In this document: one piece after another, positions 27,100 through 37,021 of the stretch | Layout of the letters: every line of letters begins with the position of its first letter | How positions within the stretch are numbered: position 1 is the stretch's first letter | Assembly: GCF_018613805.1 (NCBI RefSeq) | Contig: NZ_JAGGPL010000008.1 | Span: forward strand, 62,001 to 126,000 | DNA: 64,000 bases | Source: Arthrobacter sp. ISL-48 | GTDB taxonomy: Bacteria; Actinomycetota; Actinomycetes; Actinomycetales; Micrococcaceae | Direction: 5' to 3' | Program-made: the position numbers and the translations under genes | Notes under the pieces: generated by a model | What the model was told of the DNA's origin: nothing | What the model saw: the letters and a program-made list of their open reading frames with translations, nothing else | Databases searched by the model: none

Positions 27100-28208
27100 T
27101 CGACGTCGTGACGGCTTTCAGTGCGGCAGAGACCGCAGCCATGGACACGGCGCTGGAGGCAGCCCTGCGGGGGCCGCGGGGAGCGAACCCGCTGGTGGGC
27201 GCCGTCGTCGTTGATGCCGACGGCAGGAAGCTGGTGACCGGGTACCACCGCGGCGCCGGCACTGCCCATGCGGAAGCCGACGCGATCGCCCAGGCCGCTG
27301 CCGCCGGTCTGGACCTGCGCGGCTCCACCATGCTGGTCACGCTCGAACCGTGCAACCACGTCGGCCGGACGGGACCGTGCGCGCAGGCGATCATCGAGGC
27401 CGGAATCACCGATGTTATCTACGCTGTGGACGATCCCCATGACCCGGCGGCCGGCGGCGCAGCCACCCTTCGGGATTCCGGTATCAGGGTGCGGAGCGGG
27501 CTGGCCGCCAGGGAGGCCCTGGAGCTGAACAGGCAATGGTTCCAAGGGGTCGCCGCCAAGCTGCCGTTCGTGACGCTCCACATCGCCCAGACAGTGGACA
27601 GCCGCATCGCCGCGGAGGACGGGACCAGCCAATGGATTTCCAGCCCGGAATCGCTCGCTGACAACCACGGACTCAGGGCGCGGATCGATGCCATCCTGGT
27701 GGGCACCCGGACCGTCCTGGTGGACAACCCGCGGCTCACCGCCCGGGATGCATCCGGTGCCCCGGCAGGCAAGCAGCCGCTGAGGGCAGTGATGGGGTTG
27801 CGGGACATTCCGGCAGATGCCGCAGTCCGGGGGGAGGACGGGCGCGTGCTCCACCTGCCCACCCGCGATCCCCGTGAAGCACTCTCACTGCTGTACGCTG
27901 CCGGCGTGCGCCATCTCATGGTCGAGGGCGGCTCACGCATCCTCAGTGCCTTCCTTGCCGCGGGACTCGTTGACGAACTCATCGTTTATCTGGCCCCGAC
28001 CCTGCTCGGTTCCGGAACTCCTGCCCTCAACGGACTCGGAATCACCAGCCTGGCGGATGCACAGCAGTGGGAATGGGACGAGTCCGACGGCGGCTCGGTA
28101 CGGAGCCTGGGCCGCGACCTGAGGCTTCACCTGCGTCCACAAACAACTCAATCTTTGGAACCACAATCATCCCGCCCCGGCGCGGAACCAGCCATGGGAG
28201 GCTACTGA
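27096..28208 (+). CDS. ribD: Bifunctional diaminohydroxyphosphoribosylaminopyrimidine deaminase / reductase
   Basis: A protein of 370 residues. The N-terminal cytidine-deaminase-type domain holds the zinc site (GTAHAEADAI and EPCNHVGRTGPC). The C-terminal reductase domain (from about 150) has TLHIAQTVDSRIA, ILVGTRTVLVDNPRLTAR and HLMVEGGSRILSAFL. It performs the second and third steps of riboflavin synthesis. It is the first enzyme gene after the FMN riboswitch. The stop overlaps the ribE start (TGATG, 28206-28210). Confidence 0.95.
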   Translation: MIDVVTAFSAAETAAMDTALEAALRGPRGANPLVGAVVVDADGRKLVTGYHRGAGTAHAEADAIAQAAAAGLDLRGSTMLVTLEPCNHVGRTGPCAQAIIEAGITDVIYAVDDPHDPAAGGAATLRDSGIRVRSGLAAREALELNRQWFQGVAAKLPFVTLHIAQTVDSRIAAEDGTSQWISSPESLADNHGLRARIDAILVGTRTVLVDNPRLTARDASGAPAGKQPLRAVMGLRDIPADAAVRGEDGRVLHLPTRDPREALSLLYAAGVRHLMVEGGSRILSAFLAAGLVDELIVYLAPTLLGSGTPALNGLGITSLADAQQWEWDESDGGSVRSLGRDLRLHLRPQTTQSLEPQSSRPGAEPAMGGY

Positions 28209-28867
28209 TGTTTACCGGAATTATCGCCGAACAGGGACAGGTTCTGTCCGTTGAAAGGGATGGCGATACCAGTGCCACCGTCAGGCTGCACGCGCCAGGA
28301 TCCACTGAGGGCCTGGCACTGGGCGGATCCATCGCGGTGAACGGCGTGTGCCTGACGGCCACCGAAATCGACGGCAGGGACTTCAGTGTCGACGTGATGG
28401 GCGAAACCCTGGTCCGCAGCACCATCGGAGAGCTCGCCGCTGGCGACACCGTCAACCTCGAGCGGTGCGTCCCGGCCGGCGGACGGCTGGACGGGCACGT
28501 GGTCCAGGGACACGTCGACGGCGTTGGCCGGCTTTTGGAACGCGAAGCATTGGGTAACTGGGAACGGCTCCGCTTCGGATTGCCGAATAACCTGGCGCGC
28601 TATGTCGCGGAAAAGGGGTCAATAGCGATCGACGGCGTCTCGCTGACCGTGACCGCGGTCAGCCCCGCTGCGGAACCGGAGCCATGGTTCGAGGTGGGAC
28701 TCATCCCCACCACGCTGGCCGAAACCGGGCTGGGAGCGAAATCCGCCGGCAGCAGGGTCAACCTCGAAGTGGATGTCCTCGCCAAATACACCGAACGCCT
28801 CCTCTCCTTCAGCACGCTTTCCGGCAGCGAAGGCAGCACAGCCGCCGCCACCGGAGGCCTACGATGA
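28208..28867 (+). CDS. ribE: Riboflavin synthase, alpha subunit
   Basis: A protein of 219 residues, typical for the enzyme. It begins with the diagnostic MFTGII and contains two lumazine-binding repeats (about 1-97 and 98-200; the second starts with [11 protein letters not shown]). It converts two 6,7-dimethyl-8-ribityllumazine molecules into riboflavin and the pyrimidine diamine. Start and stop overlap ribD and ribB, so translation is coupled throughout. Confidence 0.95.
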   Translation: MFTGIIAEQGQVLSVERDGDTSATVRLHAPGSTEGLALGGSIAVNGVCLTATEIDGRDFSVDVMGETLVRSTIGELAAGDTVNLERCVPAGGRLDGHVVQGHVDGVGRLLEREALGNWERLRFGLPNNLARYVAEKGSIAIDGVSLTVTAVSPAAEPEPWFEVGLIPTTLAETGLGAKSAGSRVNLEVDVLAKYTERLLSFSTLSGSEGSTAAATGGLR

Positions 28868-29595
28868 ACGGCACGGCCCGGCTCGAGCCGGCGCCAGTCC
28901 CTGCGTTGAAGCTTGATCCTGTGCAAAGGCTTGATCCGGTCGAGGACGCAGTGCGTGCAATGGCCCAGGGAAGGCCGGTGCTGGTGGTGGACAACGAAGA
29001 CCGCGAAAACGAAGGCGACATCATCTTCGCGGCCCAGCATGCCACCCCGGCCCTGATGGGGTGGACCATCCGGTACAGCTCCGGCGTCATCTGCGTCCCG
29101 CTTTCCGGGGACCGCGCGGATGCCTTGGTGCTGCCGCCGATGGTGGCAGTCAACGAGGACGCCAAGGGCACGGCGTATACAGTTTCCTGCGACGCCGCCA
29201 TCGGCGTGAGTACCGGCATCTCGGCCACAGACCGGGCGCTGACCGCCCGTGTCCTGGCTGATCCGGCAGCGGGACCGGCGTCCGTGACCCGGCCAGGGCA
29301 TATTTTCCCGCTGCGCGCCGTTAAGGGTGGAGTGCGTGAACGCCCCGGCCACACCGAGGCCGCAGTTGACCTCTGCCGGCTCGCCGGCCTGGAGCCCGTG
29401 GGTGTCATCGCGGAGGTTGTATACGACGACGGTGAAATGATGCGCCTGGACGGGTTGCGGACTTTTGCCGCCGAACACGGTTGCCCCCTGATCTCGATCG
29501 AGGATCTGGTGGCCTACCTTGAAGAAGGGGCTGCGGCTTCCGCGGAGAGTGAAACCCGGGCAGTACGTCCGGGCGGAGAAGAGGAGAAACGATGA
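28864..29595 (+). CDS. ribB: 3,4-dihydroxy-2-butanone-4-phosphate synthase
   Basis: A protein of 243 residues. It has the DHBP synthase motifs [13 protein letters not shown] (acidic metal site), [21 protein letters not shown] and [14 protein letters not shown]. It makes the four-carbon unit from ribulose-5-P. Many actinobacteria fuse it to GTP cyclohydrolase II (RibBA); here a stop and new ATG (ATGA at 29592-29595) split them. The last ~25 residues, Glu/Arg-rich, look like a former linker. Confidence 0.94.
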   Translation: MNGTARLEPAPVPALKLDPVQRLDPVEDAVRAMAQGRPVLVVDNEDRENEGDIIFAAQHATPALMGWTIRYSSGVICVPLSGDRADALVLPPMVAVNEDAKGTAYTVSCDAAIGVSTGISATDRALTARVLADPAAGPASVTRPGHIFPLRAVKGGVRERPGHTEAAVDLCRLAGLEPVGVIAEVVYDDGEMMRLDGLRTFAAEHGCPLISIEDLVAYLEEGAAASAESETRAVRPGGEEEKR

Positions 29596-30374
29596 CGGCA
29601 ACCGGAGTCCCCGGCGACAGTCACCAGAGCCACGACCATGGGCAGAGCGGCAACGGCCACCATCCGGGGCAGACCGGCAACGGCCACCATCCGGGGCAGA
29701 CCGGCAACGGTAAGGTCCTGCACCCCGTAAGCGGCGGTCCCATAGTGCAGCTGCCCACCGCATTTGGCGACTTCGTGGCGCAGGCGTGGACTGATCTGGT
29801 GACGGGCGCCGAGCACCTCGCCGTGAGTTCGCCCAACCCGCCCAAGGATGGCAAGGCCCCGCTGGTCCGGTTGCACTCCGAGTGCCTCACCGGCGATGTC
29901 TTCGGTTCGTACCGGTGCGACTGCGGCGAACAGTTGGCCTATGCCCTCGAAATGATCGCGGAGTTCGGCGGAACCTTGCTGTACCTGCGCGGCCAGGAGG
30001 GCCGGGGGATCGGTTTGGCAAACAAGATCAAGGCCTACGCCCTCCAGGAAGCCGGCTTCGATACCGTCGAAGCGAACGAGCAGCTGGGGCTGCCCGTGGA
30101 TGCCCGCTGCTACAAGGCGGCCGCCCAGGTTCTCGCCGAGATGGGGCTGCATGAGGTCCGGCTGTTGAGCAATAACCCGGACAAGCAGAACAGGCTCGCG
30201 AAGGCAGGCGTGAAGGTTGTGGAGATGGTTCCCACCGAGGTGCCCTCCCGCGACCAGAACATCCGCTACCTGCAGACCAAGAAGGACCGCATGGAGCACC
30301 GGCTGACGCTGGACACCCACGTCGTCACGGTTCCTGGCACCTCTGCCGACAATTTCGACCACGAACAAGACTGA
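29592..30374 (+). CDS. ribA: GTP cyclohydrolase II
   Basis: A protein of 260 residues. The zinc site is [20 protein letters not shown] (three Cys), and the catalytic region is [20 protein letters not shown]. It opens GTP to the first pyrimidine intermediate of riboflavin. The first ~40 residues are an unusual His/Gly/Asn-rich segment with a nine-residue repeat (NGHHPGQTG), coded by a 27-base tandem repeat, before the catalytic domain starts near residue 45. It starts by ATGA overlap with ribB. Confidence 0.94.
   Translation: MTATGVPGDSHQSHDHGQSGNGHHPGQTGNGHHPGQTGNGKVLHPVSGGPIVQLPTAFGDFVAQAWTDLVTGAEHLAVSSPNPPKDGKAPLVRLHSECLTGDVFGSYRCDCGEQLAYALEMIAEFGGTLLYLRGQEGRGIGLANKIKAYALQEAGFDTVEANEQLGLPVDARCYKAAAQVLAEMGLHEVRLLSNNPDKQNRLAKAGVKVVEMVPTEVPSRDQNIRYLQTKKDRMEHRLTLDTHVVTVPGTSADNFDHEQD
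29651..29704 (+). repeat. 27-bp tandem repeat, two perfect copies, inside ribA
   Basis: Units 29651-29677 and 29678-29704 are identical, and partial units flank them. Each encodes nine residues (NGHHPGQTG in register). Being a multiple of three, copy number can change without breaking the frame. Confidence 0.9.
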
Positions 30375-30392
30375 ACGGATCACGATTAACGC

Positions 30393-30881
30393 ATGAGCGG
30401 ACACGGCGCACCAGATATCGACCTCACAACCCTGAACCCGGCGGAAACGTCCCAGCTCAGGCTGGCCATAGTGGCAGCCAGCTGGCACACCCAGATCATG
30501 GACGGCCTCCTGGACGGTGCCCTGCGCGCCGCCAAGGACGCCGGGATCAGCGAACCCACCGTCCTGCGGGTGCCCGGAAGCTTCGAGCTTCCGGTCGCTG
30601 CCGCGCGGCTGGCACCACACTTCGACGCGGTAGTGGCCCTCGGCGTCGTGATCCGCGGCGGCACGCCGCACTTTGAGTACGTCTGCCAGGCGGCGACGTC
30701 CGGACTGACCGACGTCAGCGTCTCCACCGGAGTGCCGGTGGGCTTCGGAGTCCTGACCTGCGATACCGAGCAGCAGGGCCTGGACCGCGCCGGGCTGCCG
30801 GGGTCCAGCGAGGACAAGGGCCACGAGGCTGTCACCGCGGCGCTGGCCACCGCCGTCGTGCTGAAGCAGTACAGCAGGTAG
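30393..30881 (+). CDS. ribH: 6,7-dimethyl-8-ribityllumazine synthase
   Basis: A protein of 162 residues, a normal length. Motifs are [27 protein letters not shown] and [17 protein letters not shown] with the catalytic His. It condenses the RibD-pathway pyrimidine with the RibB product and usually assembles as a capsid-like shell or pentamer. It starts 18 bases after ribA and closes the operon. Confidence 0.95.
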   Translation: MSGHGAPDIDLTTLNPAETSQLRLAIVAASWHTQIMDGLLDGALRAAKDAGISEPTVLRVPGSFELPVAAARLAPHFDAVVALGVVIRGGTPHFEYVCQAATSGLTDVSVSTGVPVGFGVLTCDTEQQGLDRAGLPGSSEDKGHEAVTAALATAVVLKQYSR

Positions 30882-30897
30882 GTGGCAGCAAGCCGCC

Positions 30898-30929
30898 GGG
30901 TGCGGTGTGTGTTCGCTCACACCGCGCCC
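30898..30929 (+). terminator. Hairpin at the end of the rib operon
   Basis: GGGTGCGGTGTG pairs with CACACCGCGCCC (12 pairs, one G-U) around an 8-base loop, 16 bases after the ribH stop. No T-run follows, as is common for actinobacterial hairpin terminators. Confidence 0.55.
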
Positions 30930-30984
30930 GTCATGGAACGGGCGGACAGGCACCCTCCGGCCCGCAGCAAGTAGGCTTGTGGGC

Positions 30985-31248
30985 GTGAAGAATTTCGAGA
31001 CGCTGTTCGCTGAACTGAGTGAGAAGGCAGCCACCCGTCCGGCAGGCTCCCGCACCGTCGCTGAATTGGAGTCCGGAGTCCACGGCATCGGCAAGAAAGT
31101 CGTGGAGGAAGCCGCCGAAGTATGGATGGCCGCCGAGTATGAATCCGATGAGGCAGCTGCCGAGGAGATTTCCCAGCTGCTTTACCACCTGCAGGTTTTG
31201 ATGCTCGCCAAAGGCCTGACCCTGGAAGACGTCTACAAGCATCTGTAG
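30985..31248 (+). CDS. hisE: Phosphoribosyl-ATP diphosphatase
   Basis: A protein of 87 residues from the GTG at 30985. It is an all-alpha MazG-like fold with the conserved [29 protein letters not shown] helix carrying the metal-binding acids. It removes diphosphate from phosphoribosyl-ATP, the second His step. It is stand-alone, not fused to hisI, which lies 2.9 kb downstream. hisG follows after 91 bases. Confidence 0.93.
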   Translation: MKNFETLFAELSEKAATRPAGSRTVAELESGVHGIGKKVVEEAAEVWMAAEYESDEAAAEEISQLLYHLQVLMLAKGLTLEDVYKHL

Positions 31249-31339
31249 CCACTGCGGCACCCGCCGGCCTTCACAGGCCGCCAGTGCCCCGCGTGGCCCG
31301 TTTGCTTGATCACAGACCTCCCAACAAAGAAAGACCCCC

Positions 31340-32200
31340 ATGCTGCGAGTAGCCGTACCCAACAAGGGCTCCCTGTCCGAAGCCGCCTCCGCCATGCTGT
31401 CCGAAGCCGGCTACCGCCAGCGACGCGACACCCGCGAGCTGGTCATGGTGGACCCTGACAACGACATTGAATTCTTCTTCCTCCGCCCGCGCGACATCGC
31501 CGTCTACGTCGGCCAGGGAACGCTCGACGTCGGAATCACCGGCCGCGACCTCCTGCTGGATGCAGACGTGGAAGCGGAGGAACTGCTGCCGCTCGGCTTT
31601 GCCGCCTCGACCTTCCGCTTCGCCGGACCGGTGGGCGACTTCGCCAAGGTTGAGGAGCTCGAAGGCAAGCGACTCGCCACCAGCTATGACGTCCTGCTCC
31701 GGGACTACCTCGCCCAGCGCGGCATCAGCGCCAAGGTGGTCCGCCTTGACGGGGCGGTGGAGTCCTCTGTCCGGCTCGGCGTTGCGGATGCCATCGCCGA
31801 CGTCGTGGAGACCGGCAACACGCTCAAAGCCGCCGGAATGGAAATCTTCGGCGATCCGATTCTCAAGTCCGAAGCCGTACTGATCCGGCGTACCGGGGAG
31901 GGCGGTGCCGCGAACGGCACGGTCAAAGAGATCGAAGTCCTTATCCGGCGCCTGCAGGGCGTGCTGGTGGCACGCCAGTATGTCCTGATGGATTACGACA
32001 TCCGCAAGGAGCTCGTGGAGCAGGCCGCCGCCCTGACTCCCGGCCTGGAATCGCCCACGGTCTCGCCGCTGCGCGATTCCGACTGGGTGGCCGTCCGCTC
32101 CATGGTTCCCAAGAAGGAAACCAACCGGATCATGGATGAACTCTACGACCTGGGCGCCCGCGCCATCCTGGTCAGCAGCATCCACGCCTGCCGCATCTGA
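31340..32200 (+). CDS. hisG: ATP phosphoribosyltransferase (long form)
   Basis: A protein of 286 residues: two periplasmic-binding-like catalytic lobes plus a C-terminal regulatory HisG_C domain (about 210-286), which marks the long, histidine-inhibited form. Motifs include [23 protein letters not shown] and the PRPP loop [14 protein letters not shown]. It commits PRPP and ATP to histidine synthesis. Confidence 0.96.
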   Translation: MLRVAVPNKGSLSEAASAMLSEAGYRQRRDTRELVMVDPDNDIEFFFLRPRDIAVYVGQGTLDVGITGRDLLLDADVEAEELLPLGFAASTFRFAGPVGDFAKVEELEGKRLATSYDVLLRDYLAQRGISAKVVRLDGAVESSVRLGVADAIADVVETGNTLKAAGMEIFGDPILKSEAVLIRRTGEGGAANGTVKEIEVLIRRLQGVLVARQYVLMDYDIRKELVEQAAALTPGLESPTVSPLRDSDWVAVRSMVPKKETNRIMDELYDLGARAILVSSIHACRI

Positions 32201-32249
32201 GCCCCCCGCGATCATCCCGCAGCACCATCCGAGAATTCCAGGAGTACCC

Positions 32250-33026
32250 ATGGCTGTAGCTGTACGCGTCATTCCGTGCCTCGACGTCGACGCCGGCCGC
32301 GTCGTGAAGGGCGTCAATTTCGAGGGGCTGCGGGACGCCGGGGATCCGGTGGAGCTCGCGCACCGCTACGACAACGCCGGCGCCGACGAACTGACCTTCC
32401 TGGACGTCACGGCGTCGTCCGGCAACCGCGAAACCACGTTCGACGTCGTCCGCCGGACGGCCGAGGAAGTCTTCATCCCCCTGACAGTGGGCGGGGGAGT
32501 CCGCGGTGTGGCCGAGGTGGACAAGCTCCTGCGCTTCGGGGCGGACAAGGCCTCCATCAACACCGCCGCCGTCGCCCGGCCCGCTGTCATCGATGAGATC
32601 ACGCGGCACTTCGGCTCTCAGGTGCTTGTGCTGTCCGTGGACGCACGGCGAACCCGCCCCGGATCCGAGCCCACGCCGTCGGGCTTTGAAGTCACCACCC
32701 ACGGCGGGCGGACCGGCACCGGGATCGACGCCATCGAGTGGGCCAAGGAGGCCACAGACCGCGGGGTAGGCGAGATCCTGCTGAATTCCATTGACGCCGA
32801 CGGCACCAAGGACGGGTTTGACCTGGAGCTTATCCGGCTGGTCCGTGCTGCCGTTAAGGTTCCGATCATCGCCTCAGGCGGAGCGGGGGAGCCGGCACAC
32901 TTTCCGCCCGCCGTTGCAGCCGGCGCCGATGCCGTACTGGCAGCGTCCATCTTTCACTGGGGCCCGGACGACATGATGTCCCAGGTCAAAAAGGCCATCC
33001 GGGACGCAGGATTCGAAGTCCGCTAA
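32250..33026 (+). CDS. hisF: Imidazole glycerol phosphate synthase, cyclase subunit
   Basis: A protein of 258 residues forming a TIM barrel. Catalytic aspartates lie in [14 protein letters not shown] and [25 protein letters not shown] and [11 protein letters not shown] bind the two phosphates. It uses ammonia from HisH to close the imidazole ring. hisH and priA/hisA are not in this window. AGGAG lies just before the ATG at 32250. Confidence 0.96.
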   Translation: MAVAVRVIPCLDVDAGRVVKGVNFEGLRDAGDPVELAHRYDNAGADELTFLDVTASSGNRETTFDVVRRTAEEVFIPLTVGGGVRGVAEVDKLLRFGADKASINTAAVARPAVIDEITRHFGSQVLVLSVDARRTRPGSEPTPSGFEVTTHGGRTGTGIDAIEWAKEATDRGVGEILLNSIDADGTKDGFDLELIRLVRAAVKVPIIASGGAGEPAHFPPAVAAGADAVLAASIFHWGPDDMMSQVKKAIRDAGFEVR

Positions 33027-33029
33027 CCA

Positions 33030-33088
33030 ACGCGGGGTCACTTACGGCCCATCCCATCGGGAATTATGGGCAGTAAGTGACCTCGCGT
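33030..33088. repeat. Large two-part hairpin between convergent hisF and TIGR03085 genes
   Basis: The outer arms (33030-33045 and 33073-33088) pair over 16 positions with one G-U; after one mismatch GCCCAT (33047-33052) pairs with ATGGGC (33066-33071). It has no T-run. It sits exactly between two converging genes and may act as a bidirectional terminator. Its compact, symmetrical form also resembles a dispersed REP-like element. Confidence 0.7.
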
Positions 33089-33096
33089 CGCTTTAG

Positions 33097-33741
33097 TTAA
33101 AGGCCGACTTCTGCTGACTGGAGGAGCGCGACGGCGTCGGGCTGGCCTTCGAAGGTGACCAGCGCATGCCTGGTCCGGCCGTGGGCGTGCATCAGCAGCT
33201 CACCCGGCTCGCCGACAATCGCGACAGACACCGGTGCGCGCTTGGCCACGTGCCGCGGGCCGGAGGGGCGCACCAGCACGATGCCCAGGTCAACGCCCCG
33301 GTAGAGGATGGCTGCGCGCTTGATGAGCTCGTCCCAGAGGGCATCCGAATAGGCCTCGTCGAGGGCACGCGGCGCCCAACGGTCCACGGCTCGCCTGATG
33401 TCCTCCGTGTGGACGAAGTATTCGGTCAGGTTGGAGCTCTCATCCAGGGCCTTGATGTTCATCGGTGAGAAGGCAGGCGGACCGGCACGGAACGTGTTCA
33501 CCAGCCTGGTGTAGTCATCAGGGGTTTGCAGTTTCGCGGCGAGCTTGGCCGTTGCCTTGTCCGAGGCCTTCGCCAGGCTCTTGATGATGAGGCCCAGTCC
33601 TACAGCGGCCTTGCGTTCGCGCAGGTAAAGGTGCGCGGCAAGGTCCCTGGTGCGCCAGCCGCGGCAAAGCGTGGGGGCATCAGGACCGGCCGCCAGCAGG
33701 GTTTCGGCCAGGACTTCTCGGGACGGTTCGACGAAATGCAT
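33097..33741 (-). CDS. TIGR03085 family metal-binding protein (DinB/mycothiol-dependent fold)
   Basis: The ATG at 33741 gives 214 residues, the usual family size. The opening ([42 protein letters not shown], in parts) matches the TIGR03085 family, whose members share the DinB-like four-helix fold of mycothiol-dependent enzymes, with the metal-binding His in AAHLYLRE. The reaction is unknown. It is convergent with hisF and divergent from hisI, 112 bases away. Confidence 0.82.
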   Translation of the reverse strand: MHFVEPSREVLAETLLAAGPDAPTLCRGWRTRDLAAHLYLRERKAAVGLGLIIKSLAKASDKATAKLAAKLQTPDDYTRLVNTFRAGPPAFSPMNIKALDESSNLTEYFVHTEDIRRAVDRWAPRALDEAYSDALWDELIKRAAILYRGVDLGIVLVRPSGPRHVAKRAPVSVAIVGEPGELLMHAHGRTRHALVTFEGQPDAVALLQSAEVGL

Positions 33742-33853
33742 CACTTGTGAAAGTAGCACGACACCACCGGAGTTGGGCAGCAGAACCGCCACCGGAACCG
33801 TGCGCTTGTTCACACTCCTTACCGGCCTGTTCAGAGGCACTAGACTTGGTCTG

Positions 33854-34327
33854 ATGTCTGAGCAGCCCGCCCCCGCCCTAACTCCTGTTTCCGCCCAGCC
33901 CGCAGGCCCTGCCGGCGTGCCGGCCGAAGCGCCCTCGGCAAGCCCTCACGCTGGCCCACTGCCCGAGAATGTCGCCGCCGCACTGAAGCGGGACAGCGCC
34001 GGACTGGTGGCCGCGGTGGTGCAGCAATTCGATACGAACGAAGTGCTGATGCTCGGCTGGATGGATGACGAGGCATTGCACCGCACCATGACCACCGGCC
34101 GCGTCACATTCTACTCGCGGTCCCGCCAGGAGTACTGGCGCAAGGGGGACACCTCCGGGCACGTCCAATGGGTCAAGTCAGTGGCCATGGACTGCGACGG
34201 CGATGCCCTCCTTATCCGCGTAGACCAGGTAGGCGCAGCCTGCCATACAGGCACCCGCACGTGCTTCGACGGCAGGGAACTGCAGGTCAGCACAGCAAGC
34301 ACCGGCACCGCCGGCCAGGCCATCTGA
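33854..34327 (+). CDS. hisI: Phosphoribosyl-AMP cyclohydrolase
   Basis: A protein of 157 residues. The enzyme core starts near residue 50 ([26 protein letters not shown]) after a Pro/Ala-rich leader. Metal ligands are in [12 protein letters not shown] and [14 protein letters not shown]. It opens the adenine ring of PR-AMP, the third His step, after HisE. The ATG at 33854 is used; earlier in-frame starts would run into the divergent gene. Confidence 0.94.
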   Translation: MSEQPAPALTPVSAQPAGPAGVPAEAPSASPHAGPLPENVAAALKRDSAGLVAAVVQQFDTNEVLMLGWMDDEALHRTMTTGRVTFYSRSRQEYWRKGDTSGHVQWVKSVAMDCDGDALLIRVDQVGAACHTGTRTCFDGRELQVSTASTGTAGQAI

Positions 34328-34421
34328 GCCGGGCCGGCAGGCCTAAACAAACATTCAGGCAGCAACAACTCCGGCGCCCACTCAGACAGGCGCCGCACAA
34401 GAACAGGCGGAAAGCATAGCC

Positions 34422-36008
34422 ATGCAGGACCTTGGAATCATCAGTCCGGGCCTCGAGGAGTTCCGCGAACTCGCCGGCAGCAGCCGTGTCATCCCGGTCC
34501 GGCTCAAAGTGCTGGCGGACGCCGAGACACCCATCGGCCTCTACCGGAAGCTGGCGCAGGGACAACCCGGAACCTTCCTGATGGAATCTGCAGCCGTGGG
34601 CGGAGCGTGGTCACGCTACTCGTTCATTGGCGCCAAATCCCGTGCCACGCTCACCACGAAGGACGGCAGCGCGCATTGGCTGGGGCAGCCTCCCGTAGGT
34701 GTTCCCGTGGATGGCAACCCCGTCGATGCCATCCGGGACACCATCGAGGCACTTCGCACCGACAGGTTTGACGGGCTGCCGCCGTTTACGTCGGGACTGG
34801 TGGGCTTCCTGGGCTGGGAAACAGTCCGGCACTGGGAACGGCTGACCAGTCCGCCCGAGGATGACCTCCAGCTGCCCGAAATGGCCCTGAACCTGGTCAC
34901 GGACATGGCTGTCCACGACAACGTTGACGGCACCGTGCTGTTGATCGCCAATGCCATCAACTTTGATGACAGCCCGGACCGGGTGGACGACGCCTGGCAT
35001 GACGCCGTGGCACGGGTCAAGTCTTTGCTCACGCAGATCAGCACACCGGTGGCCCAGCCGGTGTCCGTGCTGGAGCCGGCTGCCCTTGATTTCGCCTCCA
35101 GCGTCCAGGAACGCTGGGACGAGCCCGACTACCTGGCCGCCCTGGATCGCGGCAAGGAAGCCATTGTTGACGGCGAAGTATTCCAGGTAGTGATCTCCCG
35201 CCGCTTTGAAATGGAATGCGGCGCCTCGCCCCTTGACGTCTACCGCGTCCTCCGCAACACCAACCCCAGCCCGTACATGTACATCTTCAGCCTCGAGGAT
35301 GCCGACGGCCGCCAGTACTCGATCGTCGGCTCGTCCCCAGAGGCCCTTGTGACCGTGACCGGTGAAGAGGTCATCACGCATCCCATCGCCGGTTCGCGGC
35401 CACGCGGGAAGACCGTGGAGGGTGACAAGGCGTTGGCCGAGGAACTGCTGGCGGACGAGAAGGAACGCGCGGAGCACCTCATGCTGGTGGACCTTTCCCG
35501 CAACGACCTGTCCAAGGTCTGCGTGGCGGGAACCGTGGATGTCACGCAGTTTATGGAGGTGGAGCGCTTCAGCCACATCATGCACCTGGTGTCCACCGTG
35601 GTGGGCAAGCTTGCCCCGGCGGCCAAGGCCTACGACGTCCTCAAGGCAACCTTCCCCGCGGGAACGCTGTCCGGCGCCCCGAAGCCCCGGGCCCTCCGCC
35701 TGCTGGATGAGCTCGAACCCCACCGCCGCGGCATCTACGGCGGCGTGGTGGGCTACCTGGACTTCGCAGGCGATATGGACATGGCCATTGCCATCCGTTC
35801 CGCCCTGCTCCGGGAAGGACGCGCGTATGTGCAGGCGGGCGGCGGGATTGTGGCGGATTCGGTCAACCCCACGGAAGCCCTGGAAACCGTGAACAAGGCT
35901 GCTGCTCCACTTCGGGCCGTCCACACGGCCGGATCGCTACACAACATTTCCGCCGAGTCGCTTCCCCACGCCGAATCACTTCCCGACGCCGGGACTGGGA
36001 ACCGATGA
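34422..36008 (+). CDS. trpE: Anthranilate synthase component I
   Basis: A protein of 528 residues. The N-terminal part holds the tryptophan feedback motif (FLMESAAVGGAWSRYSFIG, about 49-67). The chorismate-binding domain shows GSSPEALVTVTGEEVITHPIAGSRPRG, HLMLVDLSRNDL and the PKPRALRLLDELEPHRRGIYGGVVGYLDF region. It needs a TrpG glutaminase, which is not in the window. The stop overlaps the next gene by ATGA. No Trp-rich leader peptide is visible in the 94 bases upstream. Confidence 0.96.
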   Translation: MQDLGIISPGLEEFRELAGSSRVIPVRLKVLADAETPIGLYRKLAQGQPGTFLMESAAVGGAWSRYSFIGAKSRATLTTKDGSAHWLGQPPVGVPVDGNPVDAIRDTIEALRTDRFDGLPPFTSGLVGFLGWETVRHWERLTSPPEDDLQLPEMALNLVTDMAVHDNVDGTVLLIANAINFDDSPDRVDDAWHDAVARVKSLLTQISTPVAQPVSVLEPAALDFASSVQERWDEPDYLAALDRGKEAIVDGEVFQVVISRRFEMECGASPLDVYRVLRNTNPSPYMYIFSLEDADGRQYSIVGSSPEALVTVTGEEVITHPIAGSRPRGKTVEGDKALAEELLADEKERAEHLMLVDLSRNDLSKVCVAGTVDVTQFMEVERFSHIMHLVSTVVGKLAPAAKAYDVLKATFPAGTLSGAPKPRALRLLDELEPHRRGIYGGVVGYLDFAGDMDMAIAIRSALLREGRAYVQAGGGIVADSVNPTEALETVNKAAAPLRAVHTAGSLHNISAESLPHAESLPDAGTGNR

Positions 36009-36640
36009 GCGACGGCACCACTGTCAGGAGCACAAGCCCTTCTGTTCCCCGCTGGGCGCGGAAATCGACCCTGGTGCTGCTGATCGCCCTGCTGGCCCTC
36101 GCCGTGTTCGGCACCACAACGCAGACCTGGATCACGGTCACCCTCGATCCGGACCAGATTGGTCAGGCCGCCCAGAACGCGCTCCAGGTCCAGGGCAGCA
36201 AGGCTGCCACGGCGGTGACGGCACTGGCTCTGGTGGCGCTTGCGGGCGGGCTGGCCGCGTCCATCGCCGGAAGGATCGCGCGATGGATCACCACCGCCAT
36301 CATCGTCCTGGCCTCCGCGGGCATCATCGCCGCGGCCGTCACGGTGCTGGCGGACCCCCTGTCAGCCGCACAAGGCGCCATCGCCGCAGCCACAGGGGTC
36401 AGCGGTAGCAATGCCCAGGTGACCGTCACCGCGTTCCCGGCCCTCGCCGTCGTCGCCGGTGTCCTGCTGGCACTCAGCGCCCTGCTGATCATCCCCGCCG
36501 GCAGGCACTGGGGGACACGCACAAAATATGACACGGCTGCACATGCCGGCGCTGGGACGGGCACCGCGGCAGCCGCTGCCGGGCCGGTGGACGAAATCGA
36601 CAGCTGGGACCGGCTCTCCCGCGGTGACGATCCCACCTGA
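36005..36640 (+). CDS. Trp biosynthesis-associated membrane protein (TIGR02234)
   Basis: A protein of 211 residues with four predicted membrane helices (about 18-38, 58-80, 88-110, 140-160) and a short acidic tail ending EIDSWDRLSRGDDPT. The TETWI-like TQTWITV motif after the first helix is typical of the actinobacterial family always found behind trpE. Its role is unknown; transport or assembly for the Trp pathway is guessed from its place. It overlaps trpE by ATGA. Confidence 0.88.
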   Translation: MSDGTTVRSTSPSVPRWARKSTLVLLIALLALAVFGTTTQTWITVTLDPDQIGQAAQNALQVQGSKAATAVTALALVALAGGLAASIAGRIARWITTAIIVLASAGIIAAAVTVLADPLSAAQGAIAAATGVSGSNAQVTVTAFPALAVVAGVLLALSALLIIPAGRHWGTRTKYDTAAHAGAGTGTAAAAAGPVDEIDSWDRLSRGDDPT

Positions 36641-36733
36641 CCGCCTGGCTTCGTAGGGCCGCTGAATGGCGGTAAGCGGACGGCAACTAAAAAATGGCAG
36701 AATGTAAGCAGTATTCATCCCGAGGAGATTCAC

Positions 36734-37021
36734 ATGAGCAAAGCACCTGCATCCGCGTCCAAGACCGCCACGGAATCCAATGTCCGCCACGGCGTTGACC
36801 ACAGCCAGGAACTTGGCCACGGCAACAGCCCGGCAGCGTGGACCTGCGTGATCGTGATGCTGGTCGGTGCGTTGATTGCGGCCATCGCCTTTGTCATTGC
36901 CAGCACACCGATCTTCATTGCCGGTGCAGCAGTCATGGTCCTCGGCCTGATCGCCGGTTACATCATGCGCAAGGCAGGCTACGGCGTCGAAGGCAGCAAA
37001 CTGAATAACTCCGGCCACTGA
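36734..37021 (+). CDS. HGxxPAAW family small membrane protein
   Basis: A protein of 95 residues. A polar N-terminus contains the signature HGNSPAAW (about 34-41), and two membrane helices follow (about 40-65 and 67-87). GAGGAG lies before the ATG at 36734. The stop shares bases with the trpC start (TGATG at 37019-37023). It is conserved in actinobacterial trp loci; the function is unknown. Confidence 0.88.
   Translation: MSKAPASASKTATESNVRHGVDHSQELGHGNSPAAWTCVIVMLVGALIAAIAFVIASTPIFIAGAAVMVLGLIAGYIMRKAGYGVEGSKLNNSGH

Noticed and set aside
26613..27854. A 413-codon minus-strand frame across the rib leader and ribD
   Set aside because: It runs opposite the FMN riboswitch and ribD and has no family features.
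29651..29704. The 27-bp repeat as a CRISPR-like array
   Set aside because: The units are directly adjacent without spacers and lie in frame inside ribA.
30898..30929. The hairpin after ribH as a second riboswitch or ANTAR target
   Set aside because: It is a single stem with an 8-base loop, not two hexaloop stems, and is best explained as a terminator.
34328..34421. A trp attenuator with a Trp-rich leader peptide before trpE
   Set aside because: No short frame with consecutive Trp codons or terminator/antiterminator pair is visible in this gap.
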